Positions 27,201 to 36,100 of a stretch of 64,000 bases of DNA are shown here, one piece after another (position 1 is the stretch's first letter; each line of letters starts with the position of its first letter). This DNA comes from Paracentrotus lividus. Lineage: Eukaryota; Echinodermata; Echinoidea; Camarodonta; Echinidae. A program made the translations under genes and the position numbers. The stretch covers positions 1,270,866 to 1,334,865 of the forward strand of contig CALNVZ010003435.1 of the NCBI GenBank assembly GCA_940671915.1. Direction: 5' to 3'. Under the pieces are notes generated by a model that was given only the letters and a program-made list of their open reading frames with translations, did no database searches and was not told the origin of the DNA.

Positions 27201-30200
27201 TACCCTTGGTGATAGAGCATTATACATATGCGGCTCCCAAATTATGGAACTCACTCCCACTCTTTATTAGGGAATCGCCCACGGTTACTATGTTCAAAAC
27301 TCAACTTAAGACTTGTCTTCTTAATACTGCTCTCTAAAATGTAAGATTTATTTTGTTCTGCGCAGTAGAATATATTATTATATTGGCTGCGCAAAATAAA
27401 TACTCTTTTTTATTATTAGTCATCCAGACACTGGTCAAATAGGATTTGGAAATTAGACTTCCTTCTTACATAATAACAACAGTGGCTTCTTTTATAGTGC
27501 TCAGGTCTGCCAAAGACAACCCTCATGGGGCTTTACAAAGATTCTTTTTAAACGTATTATTACCCCAGTCATAGCTTGCAGCCAAGTATGTAGTACTTAC
27601 GCATATCGGGTACCCATTTACTCCTGGGTGGAGTGAAGCAAATGTATATAAAATGCTTTTCTAAAGGCAAGGAATAGAACTCAAGACCTTTGCATTCCCA
27701 GTCAAGAGTTATGACCACTAGACTACGACACTTCTACCTACATGTACACGTGCCTGCCTTGCCTATTCTGTGCCCTGTAACACAAAGACTTACGATTGAT
27801 AAAAAGTTATGATTAATTTGTTCTAGGTAGCCTCATATGGAAACTACTGTAGGTACAGAAATGGATTATGATTTGCATATGATTAAGAGTAGGGTAAGGG
27901 CTAGGGTTAGAATTAAGATTATCAACTTTGGAGCATCCTGTCCATGATGAGGCTACCGAGAAAAAAAAATCAATCGTAAGTCTTTGTGTTACACCCAACA
28001 GGACATTGATTTATGCATTTGAACCACGGCATCCCTTTGCTTCCTTTTTCTTCATTTTTCCCTGACAGCATTCTATTTTCTGCAGCTTCTTTTCTTATAA
28101 ACATGACAAACAAGAAAATATCTTTTCTAATAAATCTTTAGAAATGAATCCAGCAACACTGGCATTTTCATTAAATTGTCGAGTACTTCTCTTAAAAGAA
28201 TCTTGCTCTTTGAGCATGAAAGAGACAGTGTAATCTACCTCATCATTTGAGGATCTACTTTCAGAAACTTTTCTGCTACTTAGGCTGAATGATATCAATT
28301 AAATATACATCTTGACTCTAAGAATAACTGATATTTCAAGAAGGATACAGAGTTCATAGTAGCCCTTTGGTGAGAGCAGTGATGTACGTAGCTCTCCAAG
28401 CATGTTGGATGCATTCTTCAGACCATCCATTAGCTTGCCCTTATCCTGCAAATTAAAATAAACAAAGAATGTTTGTATTATGGTTTCTTTGAAAATTCTA
28501 CAAATCTACCTGAACATGTATGCTCTTATAGCAATTCTGTTAAAAGTGATAGGTTACCAACAGACATGACATGTTCATTATAATGTTGTTCATAAAGCGG
28601 CTTCATTCAATTAAAATAAGTACCCAAAACAAACTAAATAATAATCCCCAAAACAGAATAAAACATTTATTAAATTACGGATACTTTCTCTGAAAAGAGG
28701 GGCTAAATCAGACCTACATGTAAGGCCAATTTAGGCAATGATCTATGTATTGCAAAAGGTTCACTCAATATAAGTTTTCCCTCCATGAAATTGACAGCAT
28801 CAAATACTTCACATTATACCTCAAATCTCAGCAGATGTGCAATAAACTTATTTTGATGAGCCTGGCACTTTGAAAGTTTTGACAAAATATGGGGCAACAA
28901 AAATGCTGTGGATCTATAAATTCGAAGTAAAAGTGAGTCTTGTTTCTTACAAGTGATCTCTTCATCTGAAAGGCTTGGACCTTGACAACCTGCTGGGCCT
29001 CTTCCAGCAACTTCTCTTGGTCCTCGGTACCAACAGCTTGAGTTGGAGGCTGTAAGAAAAGAAAATACATTTATCTGGGATCTCTACTTCATATGGAGAA
29101 CATATTTAACTTTAAATAGGAATGGACCATACATAGAACATTGTATAACAATTGCAGACTATATTAAAGAACTATGAATAGTGAAAGATTGAGCAAAAAC
29201 CAGACAGTGAATTTGCAATGTAACCATAAATTGTGATGTGCGTGTTTTATCAACAACTTCCCCATATTTTATTTCACTAAAATCATAATCGCTCAATCAA
29301 AATGGCAGAGCTCAGAATTTTTTTTCTTCAACGCGGACATGTAAATATATTGAACAGTTACATACAATATATATATATCACAGACGGCCATGTGTTTTAA
29401 ACTGGGCCCCCATATAGGTGGTGCCGTTACATTTGCGCGACAAGCACAAACATGAAAAATGATATAAAATTTTAAATACATGTGCCATATGGGTATATTG
29501 GTACCAATGTGAAGGAAATATATTCTGCCAATAAACTTAATATTAGAAGAAATACCAATGGGTGCACTCATTTACAAGTAATTAAATTAATTAACTTGAA
29601 GTAGCCATTTTGCACGGTGGAGGAGGAGAGGAGCATGTAGGAGCATAAATTTCTGTGCATTAATAAAATCAGGTTTTAACATCATAAAATCTAACATAAG
29701 ACAGTTAAATTGGAAATTATTATCTATCTATTAGTAACAGATGTGTAAAAAATATAATATTTAAGAATATCTATTGGGCTAATTAAGTTAATCAATTTAA
29801 ATTAAGTTAATGTTAAAATCAGTAAAATAATGTAGATTTTAACTTGTCTAGATTGTGGTCGTCATGTATTATCACGAATCACAAAGTGAAGTAAAATAAT
29901 TAGTTGATGCTAGGACATGTCATGTTTATTTATTCAGCCTACATGTTTAATTGTATTTCTCACTACCATTACCTATGCTTTGTTTACCAAAACAAAAGGA
30001 ACTGTAATAATTGGATTGAGTTATATGATGATGCACAGCAAATCCAAACCACCCAAAACACTACTTTGCAGAGACATAATGTTAAGCATTTAGAATATTT
30101 CAACCCATGGACCTACATTTAAATGCATGAATATCTCTTCAAGGAGTACATGTACCTGCATTTTTTAACGGTATAATCCTAAATTTCAATTAATTGTATT

Positions 30201-32376
30201 TGTCTTCTAAATTTTACAATTGAACACAGCTGCATTGGCTTGATATGCTTTATCCTCACCAGGATAGATCATCTCAGAGATACATGCACGGAAAAAAGTC
30301 TACCATTCCGCTTTTACAGAAATAGAGAAACAATGGATTTTGATTGTTGGGCGCTCTGATTAGCTACTGGTAGCTATCGCGAGGAGCCCGCCTCCGGGTT
30401 GCGATGACTGAAGTGCGTTGACCGTACACTGAACAACGCGATTCAGCTGTCCCGATAAAGACCGCTTGTCTGTGCGCGCTGTCAATCATAACCAAATTGG
30501 ACCCATTTCGCAAGAAAAACTGCAAGACTCGAACTCAAAAACGGTTGGGCGTAGACCCACTCTTCAATATTTTTTAGAATAAAGAAGAGAAATATAAAAA
30601 GGAACTTCAACGAATCCACTGTCGGACGTACGCCCAATATTTCAAAACGCATAAAGAAATGAAGACTTACCAAAAAAAATAAATGACAAATCTAAATTTT
30701 ATCGTGACTATTGTTCATTGGAAGGCACAATGGTAGTGTAATTTCATATGCTAATTCGTGATCATTCGAGCCGTCATGCATAAATTACTATATTATGGAG
30801 GAACTTTCTCCGTGACATGTACCTTGCACAACGTCAATTGACATGCCTCAACATGAACCAGAATCAAATTAATTGTTTGAATAAGCACTGTAGATATATT
30901 TTATTGTAGTAAGTATTTGCAAGTATATTCATATAACCCTAGTATAACTTCAAATAGGTTATAGACAAAACTGTGTCATATTTTGGAAGTAAATCATGCA
31001 TTACTCATTGTAACACATATTTACCAAAATTTTCCTATCAGAAATTTTAGCTGAAAAGATGATCGCCGCAAAATTATTTAAAAAAGCTTACCCATAACAA
31101 GTTATACATTGTTGGAAAGGTCTGACTCTGAGGAGTTCAAATATGCATGTCTTTTTGTCATAGGGTGAAATTTGTTTCCATGGTAACCTTTCTGGAAGTA
31201 CTTTTTTCCAACCGTTTTCAACATATTTGGCTCTGTAACTCCTATGACTTCCCCATATCCCTTTTCTGATAGTATTTTTGGATTCCTCAGACAATTCTCT
31301 TTCAGAATATGTATACTTTTATAGGTATAAGATGTCAAAGGTAAGAAGAATATTCGATTGAATAAAAACGGTACAATTCCTTGGAAAACTTGGATTGTAA
31401 CAGAAAAGGGCCCACCTCATAACGCATGGCCAGACAAAATTTGCAATCGCTAAAGAAACGACACAAAAAATTGTATGTTGAATTATTTTACATAGTAGAT
31501 CATTTGGGAGTATTTAATAGGCCTATCTTGCCAATGGGAATTTTTTTTCTTCATAAAATTGCATATTTTGACTGATATTTCAACCCATAATTTTCCAATT
31601 CTATTAATTATTCAATCAAGTTTTCTCAAACTTACTAGAGTAAAACCACCAAATATCGGACGTTGTTAAATATTATCTTTTAATAGAAGGCATGTCCTTT
31701 TTTTTAATATCGGAAAGGGAAGAGACGATTAACGTTAGCAGTTAGCATGCCATCATCAGTAGAAAAATGTATCAAACTGTTTCACAAATTATAAATACCT
31801 GACTGAAGATTAGGCTACTTTCATTTAAAATGACAAAGTCATTTGGCATAATCGTGATCGAGGAAACCACCATTCACTTTGTACAGCAGCGCTTCATTCA
31901 GTCACACGCATTGGTTTCCTCTTTCCACCCCCATTCACTTGTGTACAAGCATTTGATCGAGTGGTTTCCGAAACGACGATAAGGCCAGTCATTTAGATCC
32001 CTCTATATTTATAATTTTATAATCTTATTTCAAGATGGTAAAAGTCTGAGTACTTGAAAATACACTCTAAAAACAGTCATGCACACGCCCACCCTCACAA
32101 GCGATGCTTGCCCCCGCTGAAATCGACACTCCGGCAGGTAGCTGACGTGCTCAGCTCAGCCGAAGCTTCCCCGCCCTTATCCGGATCCATGCGGAGCATC
32201 CTGTGAAGTCAGTCCGAATATACTCACAGACGGACAGTCAGTAGTAACTTTACAGCCTGAAAATGACACTCATGTAACGTTTTCTGGGTAAAATATTGAG
32301 TAATAAAATACCTGTAAATCTGAGGAATAATTCATACTGAAAAATTATAAAGAATATCTTAAGAAAGACTTACCAT
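1084..32376 (-). CDS. VPS35: VPS35 retromer core subunit, complete gene, 17 coding exons
   Basis: Encodes the alpha-solenoid scaffold of the retromer, which binds VPS26 and VPS29 on endosomes and sorts cargo to the Golgi or plasma membrane. I joined 17 minus-strand exons; every junction is GT/AG, phase is continuous, and the total is 2394 nt (797 aa plus stop; human is 796 aa). The VPS26-binding PRLYLL motif spans residues 106-111 across exons 4/5. Other family blocks are [20 protein letters not shown] (exon 6), [10 protein letters not shown] (7), [18 protein letters not shown] (11), [19 protein letters not shown] (14), [19 protein letters not shown] (15) and [14 protein letters not shown] (17). 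By length bookkeeping, D622 in EISDSKA corresponds to human D620, the Parkinson-associated residue, and is unchanged. Exons 5, 6 and 16, and perhaps 17, have extra local copies. The gene is divergent from ORC6. Orthology is clear; 5' UTR extent and polyadenylation site are not resolved. Confidence 0.97.
2851..2994 (-). CDS. VPS35: VPS35 exon 16 (residues 692-739)
   Basis: This exon has 144 nt and encodes [20 protein letters not shown] and [16 protein letters not shown]. Acceptor TTTTAG, donor GTAAGA. A nearly identical partial copy lies just upstream in gene sense at 3043-3161. Confidence 0.95.
3043..3161 (-). pseudogene. Duplicated VPS35 exon 16, lacking its splice donor
   Basis: Only a few substitutions separate this from exon 16 over about 119 nt, and the same TTTTAG acceptor is kept. 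It translates to [18 protein letters not shown] then [18 protein letters not shown] and reaches TAA where the copy ends. The donor and last codons are missing. It lies about 50 bp upstream of the true exon in gene sense. Probably a recent, non-functional tandem copy. Confidence 0.85.
3599..3792. repeat. Two-copy tandem repeat, period 102 bp
   Basis: A unit beginning AATAATATAATTGTTGCCAA recurs at 3599 and 3701 with few differences, inside VPS35 intron 15. Function unknown. Confidence 0.85.
4280..4519 (-). CDS. VPS35: VPS35 exon 15 (residues 612-691)
   Basis: This exon has 240 nt and encodes [40 protein letters not shown] and HLFWSGRS. Acceptor TAATAG, donor GTGAGG. It contains the segment aligned with human D620. 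Confidence 0.96.
5227..5537. mobile_element. MITE-like element abutting the exon 14 splice donor
   Basis: The arms GGCCCGTATTCTCAAAAGC... and ...GCTTTTGTGAATAAGGCC are inverted repeats. The inner parts also pair, including TTAAATCTGTGGTTTAACTA against its complement near 5480. It is about 311 bp with no transposase. Its right end lies 3 bp outside the GT of exon 14's donor. Confidence 0.85.
5543..5722 (-). CDS. VPS35: VPS35 exon 14 (residues 552-611)
   Basis: This exon has 180 nt and encodes [18 protein letters not shown] and [20 protein letters not shown]. The donor reads GTATT and is followed at once by the terminus of an inverted-repeat element (5227-5537), so the intron sequence beyond position +5 is transposon-derived. 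Confidence 0.96.
6060..6480. repeat. Degenerate CAGA/CATA simple repeat
   Basis: An impure run of CAGACA/CATACA words has a pure (CAGA)n core at about 6411-6440. The long Cys/Leu/Ser-rich open frames across it are products of low complexity, not genes. Confidence 0.9.
6532..6654 (-). CDS. VPS35: VPS35 exon 13 (residues 511-551)
   Basis: This exon has 123 nt and encodes [19 protein letters not shown] and [13 protein letters not shown]. Acceptor TTTTAG, donor GTAAGT. The donor adjoins a degenerate CAGA-type simple repeat. Confidence 0.95.
6655..9111. other. VPS35 intron 12
   Basis: The intron holds no gene. It contains a Tc1/mariner-type MITE (8091-8556) and pyrimidine-rich low-complexity DNA (about 8640-9010). 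The remainder, 6660-8080, shows nothing recognisable beyond AT-rich sequence. Confidence 0.7.
8091..8556. mobile_element. Tc1/mariner-type MITE with TA target duplication
   Basis: Termini CAGTCTGTGT... and ...ACACAGACTG are inverted repeats that continue inward through ATGGTACAGT/ACTGTACCAT. Each end is flanked by TA (8089-8090 and 8557-8558). The 466-bp body has no transposase. Confidence 0.85.
9112..9201 (-). CDS. VPS35: VPS35 exon 12 (residues 481-510)
   Basis: This exon has 90 nt and encodes [20 protein letters not shown] and ADQQYL. Acceptor AATACAG, donor GTAAGA. It follows a repeat-filled 6.2-kb intron. Confidence 0.95.
10348..10604 (+). pseudogene. THAP zinc-finger N-terminal fragment, left arm
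   Basis: The ATG at 10348 opens [18 protein letters not shown], with the C-x4-C start of a C2CH THAP DNA-binding domain. A frameshift then moves the family-like [18 protein letters not shown] into another frame (10374-10604). The later Cys-x2-His pair is not seen. Broken. Confidence 0.7.
10752..10943 (-). pseudogene. THAP zinc-finger N-terminal fragment, right arm
   Basis: This mirror copy of the left-arm fragment begins at 10943 with [19 protein letters not shown] and soon diverges from the THAP consensus. It is open to about 10752 but lacks the second metal-ligand pair. It ends in a 29-bp sequence also found at 62952-62980. Confidence 0.7.
11923..12355. repeat. Two-copy tandem repeat, period 233 bp
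   Basis: GACACCTAGATGACTTCTGA starts at 11928 and again at 12161, and the following roughly 200 bp repeat closely. Each unit contains internal copies of GTCTCAAAGTAGTTTC-like words. Confidence 0.88.
12631..12838. mobile_element. MITE-like element with CATACCTGCCAAC termini
   Basis: The left end CATACCTGCCAACATTGTGA pairs with a right end GGACAGTTGGCAAGTATG. The interior repeats AATAGGGACA words. About 208 bp, non-coding. Confidence 0.75.
13618..14686. mobile_element. Palindromic inverted-repeat element, 1.07 kb
   Basis: Arms of roughly 340 bp are inverted repeats, from AAACCCCTCGCAAAAAGTT to its counterpart ending TTTTTGTGAGGGGTTT, each flanked by TATA. The interior consists of diverged copies of a roughly 230-bp unit containing GATAACTTT and TTTATTC words. 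No coding region. Confidence 0.85.
15420..15690 (-). CDS. VPS35: VPS35 exon 11 (residues 390-480)
   Basis: The largest coding exon, 271 nt, encodes [20 protein letters not shown] and ends [11 protein letters not shown] before donor GTGAGT. Acceptor GTTTAG. These blocks are diagnostic of VPS35. Confidence 0.97.
15793..16748 (+). mobile_element. CR1-like non-LTR retrotransposon, 3' part with RT C-terminal region
   Basis: The open frame ending at 16612 encodes the post-catalytic part of a reverse transcriptase: [62 protein letters not shown] and [20 protein letters not shown], then the [10 protein letters not shown] end. This is the signature of CR1/L2-type LINEs. The catalytic YADD and the endonuclease are absent, so it is 5'-truncated. 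A short 3' UTR ends in an ATT repeat. It lies antisense in VPS35 intron 10. Confidence 0.92.
16879..17027 (-). CDS. VPS35: VPS35 exon 10 (residues 341-390)
   Basis: This exon has 149 nt with acceptor GACAG and donor GTAAGT. It encodes [17 protein letters not shown] and [13 protein letters not shown]. Confidence 0.95.
17028..17697. other. VPS35 intron 9
   Basis: No gene is seen. A stretch of about 80 bp containing ATTTC(T)TTTGCT and TTCTGGTCAGTTTTCCT appears twice, near 17330-17400 and 17600-17675. Confidence 0.6.
17698..17794 (-). CDS. VPS35: VPS35 exon 9 (residues 308-340)
   Basis: This exon has 97 nt with acceptor CTCTCAG and donor GTAAGTA. It encodes [20 protein letters not shown] and [11 protein letters not shown]. 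Confidence 0.94.
17888..18447. mobile_element. TTAA-flanked inverted-repeat element (copy 1)
   Basis: Termini AGGGATGCAGT and ACTGCATCCCT are flanked by TTAA on both sides. TTAA duplication is typical of piggyBac and Kolobok elements. The roughly 560-bp body has no transposase. A diverged relative lies at 57041-57500 in an RMDN intron. Confidence 0.85.
18485..18594 (-). CDS. VPS35: VPS35 exon 8 (residues 272-308)
   Basis: This exon has 110 nt and encodes [20 protein letters not shown] and [12 protein letters not shown]. Acceptor TTGTAG and donor GTACG are seen. Confidence 0.95.
18675..18860 (-). mobile_element. SINE fragment, 3' half
   Basis: An (AAT)n tail at 18678-18701 is followed by sequence matching, in reverse complement, the 3' half of the SINE at 19400-19675. 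Shared words include TTAGCGCTTA, GATATCCACCTTAGTG and GGCTACCCCG. The tRNA-like head is missing. Confidence 0.8.
19400..19675 (+). mobile_element. tRNA-derived SINE
   Basis: A tRNA-like head has a good RNA polymerase III B box, GGTTCGAATCC (about 19451-19461); the A box is degraded. It is followed by a body matching the inverted fragment at 18675-18860 and an ATT-repeat tail. Not a functional tRNA. Confidence 0.85.
19733..19816 (-). CDS. VPS35: VPS35 exon 7 (residues 244-271)
   Basis: This exon has 84 nt in phase 0 and encodes [14 protein letters not shown] followed by [10 protein letters not shown]. Acceptor ATCAG and donor GTATGC are present. Confidence 0.95.
20170..20760 (-). repeat. Five-unit tandem array built from the end of VPS35 exon 6
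   Basis: Units recur with donor positions at 20194, 20305, 20416, 20527 and 20645, i.e. spacing 111, 111, 111 and 118 bp. The highest-coordinate unit is the real exon. The next unit (20527-20644) keeps an uninterrupted [20 protein letters not shown] reading. The other three share a 7-bp deletion that shifts the frame. The donor core GGTA is kept in all. Confidence 0.93.
20647..20869 (-). CDS. VPS35: VPS35 exon 6 (residues 169-243), head of an exon-derived tandem array
   Basis: This exon has 223 nt, acceptor ATTATTAG, donor GTAAGG. It encodes [20 protein letters not shown] through the ERYKK end. The last roughly 85 nt of exon plus donor and early intron are repeated four more times at lower coordinates (20170-20646). 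The first donor met after the intact exon is the one used here because it gives the correct phase into exon 7. Reading past it meets an in-frame stop near 20605. Confidence 0.93.
20960..22465 (+). mobile_element. Degenerate non-LTR retrotransposon with RT catalytic motif
   Basis: Open pieces show [29 protein letters not shown], the catalytic YADD within [49 protein letters not shown] and [13 protein letters not shown]. These are the order and spacing of a LINE reverse transcriptase and its thumb. Stops and frameshifts separate them. The 3' end (about 22440-22462) has AATAAAATA and a TCTTGTA tandem tail. It is antisense in VPS35 intron 5; the clade (CR1/Rex1-like) is uncertain. Confidence 0.88.
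22702..26239. mobile_element. Long-inverted-repeat (foldback-type) element, 3.5 kb
   Basis: The outer arms (22702-23455 and about 25510-26239) are reverse complements with moderate divergence. Both start TACCCAGGGAGCAA and share ACATGTCGAGATATAAAAAG, TGCAGGAGGGTCCCTACAG and TAATAGGGTATTACACGTG-type segments. Inner pieces also pair (23655-23760 with about 25400-25505); the left arm has about 200 bp extra. Possible TA target duplication. No transposase is visible. The 1.6-kb centre includes a LINE-like tail near 24215-24265. Confidence 0.88.
26308..26490 (-). CDS. VPS35: VPS35 exon 5 (residues 108-169)
   Basis: This exon has 183 nt with acceptor TTGCAG and donor GTAGGC. It encodes [14 protein letters not shown] and [21 protein letters not shown] decayed second copy lies 30 bp upstream in gene sense (26520-26663), and a long-inverted-repeat element ends 66 bp past its donor (26239). 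Confidence 0.95.
26520..26663 (-). pseudogene. Decayed duplicate of VPS35 exon 5
   Basis: On the minus strand this keeps the order GATCAC-GTTGGTATTGT-TACATCAAGG-CAGAGCTCCAGGAA and the CCCCTC-GGGGACTCTTC block of exon 5. It has a TAG at the start, a 5-nt insertion after TGCAGGGC and many substitutions. It covers roughly the first 144 of 183 nt and sits 30 bp upstream of the true exon in gene sense. Non-functional. Confidence 0.85.
27023..27146 (-). CDS. VPS35: VPS35 exon 4 (residues 67-108)
   Basis: This exon has 124 nt with acceptor CTTACAG and donor GTAAG. It encodes [18 protein letters not shown], the first half of the VPS26-binding PRLYLL motif. Confidence 0.95.
27200..27425 (+). mobile_element. 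CR1-like LINE 3' fragment
   Basis: In one frame it reads [16 protein letters not shown] then [13 protein letters not shown] and a stop, paralleling the C-terminus of the LINE at 15793-16612. It is followed by a short 3' UTR ending near a TTATTATT run. Confidence 0.8.
27478..27760 (-). mobile_element. tRNA-derived SINE
   Basis: Read on the minus strand, it has an A box TAGTCTAGTGG and a slightly mutated B box GAGTTCTATTCC. A body follows with CACCCAGGAGTAAATGGGTA and a tail ending in TTGTTATTAT. Lies in VPS35 intron 3. Confidence 0.8.
27776..27993. mobile_element. MITE with near-perfect terminal inverted repeats
   Basis: The left end TGTAACACAAAGACTTACGA pairs with the right end TCGTAAGTCTTTGTGTTACA, and pairing continues inward through GGTAGCCTCAT / ATGAGGCTACC. 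About 218 bp, non-coding. Confidence 0.88.
28349..28445 (-). CDS. VPS35: VPS35 exon 3 (residues 35-67)
   Basis: This exon has 97 nt between a TTTGCAG acceptor and a GTATCC donor. It encodes [20 protein letters not shown], highly conserved in the family, and leaves one nucleotide that completes Y67 in the next exon. Confidence 0.95.
28951..29049 (-). CDS. VPS35: VPS35 exon 2 (residues 2-34)
   Basis: Acceptor TTCTTACAG and donor GTAAGAAAC bound 99 nt in phase 0. It encodes the N-terminal [20 protein letters not shown] block typical of VPS35. Confidence 0.95.
29050..32371. other. VPS35 intron 1 (3.3 kb)
   Basis: No exon was found. It is mostly AT-rich, with two more GC-rich islands (about 30355-30490 and 32080-32240). 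The second lies just inside the gene and could hold regulatory sites; nothing specific is recognised. Confidence 0.55.
32374..32376 (-). CDS. VPS35: VPS35 exon 1, coding part (start codon only)
   Basis: The ATG is followed immediately by the donor GTAAGTC, so exon 1 contributes only Met. Exon 2 then begins PPTQAV, matching the conserved N-terminus. The 5' UTR must lie at higher coordinates; its end is not visible. Confidence 0.85.
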
Positions 32377-33053
32377 CGTGATTTATATTGTTGAATAAAA
32401 TATATTTTTTTCCTGATTTGTTCCGACCAATTCCGACGACGTACGCACACGTATCCGTGACCCGTGATTTAACGTACGCGCAATTGCGTGTGCGCTTTCA
32501 AAGTGGGTGGGTCATCAAAAGAATCATATTTATTGAGCATTTTGATTGGCTATTGATGTGTAACCCGGTCTAAAAGGTCCCTTGTCATTGGTCTGGATCG
32601 TGGACTCTAAACATTAGGGAAATCCCCGGAAGTATACCGCGCGGATTAGGAAGCTGAAGATGAACATCAAAAGTTAAAGATTCGGAGTGAAATAGTCTGT
32701 GCAGCTTTTTAGTCAGAGATTCGTTAAGGTTCGGACATTGTTAATCATACATGTACATATAGTTACCGGAGAGTTTAGAGTTCATTAGGGATTAATCAAC
32801 AGCTGAAATGAACTTCAACTAAGTTGGCGCTTTGCATGATATCAGGGACTGAAACTATAGGCTTTTATAGCTAACAGTAACAGTTTAATAAGCCTATATT
32901 GGGAGTGCAGACTGCACTGACCACTGCAGACTTTCACTTCACGTCTTCAGCTCACCCTCACTCAGCTCAGTCAGAGTCTGAAACTTAAAAAGTGGCACCT
33001 GATACTTTGACCATCAACTCCACAACCGCTATTCTTATTGAAAATAAACGAAA
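32377..33053. promoter_or_regulatory. Putative bidirectional VPS35/ORC6 promoter
   Basis: The start codons of two divergent genes are 677 bp apart. The interval holds ATTGG (inverted CCAAT) at 32545-32549 and 32587-32591, an ETS-type CCGGAAGT at 32626-32633, and CpG-containing sequence at 32430-32500. No TATA box is assigned. Such composition is usual for divergent housekeeping promoters. Transcription starts are unknown. Confidence 0.7.
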
Positions 33054-33118
33054 ATGGATAATGAAGCAATGAAGAAGCTTGGATCAAAACTCGGGATATC
33101 GTCTGCAAAAATATTAAG
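33054..33118 (+). CDS. ORC6: ORC6 exon 1, coding part (residues 1-22)
   Basis: AAAATGG start context, then MDNEAMKKLGSKLGISSAKI and donor GTGAGT. The start is chosen because it gives an N-terminus of family length. Confidence 0.92.
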
Positions 33119-36100
33119 GTGAGTGAGTTTATATTTTAAAACAAAAATTTTAATATGAATGAAGTGAAAAAAAAGGAGAAAAAAGTGGCATATATATGCA
33201 CACTCTAATATCAATTGTTATAAAGCATTGCACATAGTGGGAAAACATGAAACATATGGCTTATTCCAATTTATTTAGGGCTTACCCAATGGATCTAAAC
33301 ATACTGTAGATCTAGTCATAGAAATGTTTACATTATCAATGTACATTTTCTTAGAACTGAAAAAATTCACTGTAGTAGTTTATGATTTCGTATTTTTAGT
33401 TGGATCACTAATTTGTCCTTTGCTTGTTGTTATAAAAATCTGTTGCTGTTTGATGACTAATGGTCATTTATTTGTGGCAGGGACATAATAATAAATATCT
33501 TTGTCTTTGAAAAGTTATGTCATTTCAGAATAGTAATTTTTCTCCATCTTATTCTTTTTCTTACTATTCTTTAATTCTTTCCACTCTCCTCTTTATAAGT
33601 ATTTCCCATCCTCTATTTTCACCTTTCTTTATATCTTCATATCTCTGATTTTCCATGCCTTTACCCACCTTCTATATCTTTCTCTCTCCATCTTCTACCC
33701 TTCTCCCTTCTTTTTTTTCTCTTTTGCTCTCTCTTTCTCTCTCTTTCTCTATGTCCTCAATGTTTCTGTCTTTTTTGCCATGCTTCTCTGTCTCCCTCTC
33801 CCCTTCCCCATCTGTCTCTGTCTGTCTATCTCTCTCTCTCTCTCTGTCTCACTGTCTCTCCATATCTGTCCATAAGAGAGCAATTCCTTCATAGACCGGC
33901 TCAATTCGAAATGATAATACTCACGTCCACAAATTATCTCAAATGTAACCAAAAAAGTCATATTCAATTTGATCAAACTTTTTTTTCTTCAGAATTCTCT
34001 ATTTACTGTCACTTTTTGAAAAACATATTTATTCATATGTTTAAGAATTTTTTTAAATATAAAATCTTACTTGTGAATTACGTATTTTTACTGTAAACAT
34101 GTTAATATCAGCCTATCGGTTGTTAATCATGTACTTATTTTTATTCAAAATAAACCAATCATTAAATTGAATTGAATTGAATTGTCTCTTTCAACTCCAG
34201 GAGAGCCCAGGAACTGACTAGACTAACCCAGCTGCGCTGTACCTCCTTTTCATTGAATGATTCTTGCCAGGCAGTCATGTGCTTTGAGATGGCAGCCGCA
34301 GAGCACAACCATCCCGTCAATAAGGTAGTAGGGCTATGTACCAAGTTTATTGTTATTATTATTTATTTGACCATTCATAAAAAGTACAAATGCATGACAT
34401 TTTGAAAAGAAATATACATAAAAATAAGAATAACAGAAAAAAAATAGGAGTAGCATGTAGGCCAGGGTGCACAAAAGTGTAATACTGCACTGTTACCAAG
34501 AGGCAGAAGATTATCCAATATATAGCATTTAGACTTTAGTTAAGGTTTATATAGAAAAGTCGTCCATTTGCATAGTAGCTATGTACAGCTAAAATTAAGA
34601 TTTAAATCCTTCAGCCCATATTGTGTAGTTGAGTACAAAGTTTGTACCAGATCTGGTACAAACTTTGCACTTTGGTTCCCACGCACTCTCAAAAATTCAA
34701 ATTCTTATTGTCCATATAAAGGCCTAAAATAAAACAGAAATTTGCCTTTCATTGGATTTACATTAAACATGAACATCAAGTTCTAAACATGAAATTCTGA
34801 ATCGCAATAATTTAAGGCAATACTATGGAGAGTCATACATGTAGCATTGCAAGTCTAGATTGTCACTGATTGTCCACAGAGAATGTGTGTAACCGAAGTA
34901 CAATGTTTCTGCTTGGTTTTGGTACTAACTTTGTAGATGACTACAGATTACTGGCCTTCATGTTTCAGATAACATAGAGGTTGTCTTGAGGGTTAGGGTT
35001 AAAGTTAGAACAACATGTTCTATAATGAGTGATATTTCTTTGAAGCACCCATATCATCATAGTGTTGCTTCAAAATAATGCAAAGGGAAAATGGTAATGA
35101 GGCGATATTTTGGTCTGATGGGAAAACGACAATGTGAAATGGCTGAAAGTTAAGCGGCCATGGGACCTAAATAACTCAGTTTTATAGCTCTGAATAGATC
35201 CAACTTATCATATTGATGACATCACTGTAATAAAAAGACATTATGCATTGAAGTCATCGCGCCACCATCTTAGAGGCTGAGGCCATTGCCTTGCATGGAT
35301 TTGTGATCTGCAGCTGGCGCGTCTCTGACAACTCCGTTTACTACGTGTATTTCTATATCCTCTGAGGGAGGGTGCTATGAGATTATGACTGGTCTATTTG
35401 TATTATTTAATATTTGTTTTATTCAGAAAATAAAAACAACTAATGAACTCTGTTCTCTTGAAATCACTTTCCCATTTCCTTCTGATTCACTGTTGCCCAG
35501 ACATCTGCTATCCAGCTTTCGGGGTTGAATAAGAAAGTCTACACCAACTCCTTCAAGACACTACAGACCCTACTGGGCCTGAACCCTACAGTGACCATTA
35601 GAGATCTAGCTGTCCAGTTCGGATGTGTCGGGGTCGTGGAACATGCAAACTTAGTCCTTCAGAGGTAGGTTTTGATTCATTAATTATTGTACAGTCCACT
35701 CATGTTGTGATAAGGTGTTTAGGTAAAATCAATGATCTCTGATTCTCAATGTAATGAAATAACACAGGTTCGTGCAAGTTTGTCGGAATGGGAAATTTAG
35801 CTCATTAATAATAAATTCTCTTTATATACATGTATGTGCTTGTTGTATTGGGAGTGGACTATTAATGTTACCTTTAGACGTTTTCTCTACAATGTACATC
35901 ATGGCAATTCTTTTCTATACAAACTCTGAACATCTTTGTTGTAAATGTCAGGTTTTAAGAAATGTCTTTTAAATTACAACGTGCACTTAATTTTGCTATT
36001 TTGGTTTCTTTTTGATAGCTATCGCAAGGAGTTTGAAGAAAAGGTATCAGAAGCGGCAAGAGACGATGTTGATTTCAGCAAACCTCTCTTCACTGGAGCA

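Noticed and set aside
32080-32240. GC-richer island in VPS35 intron 1 as an alternative first exon
   Set aside because: No start codon plus donor that would join exon 2 in phase was convincing.
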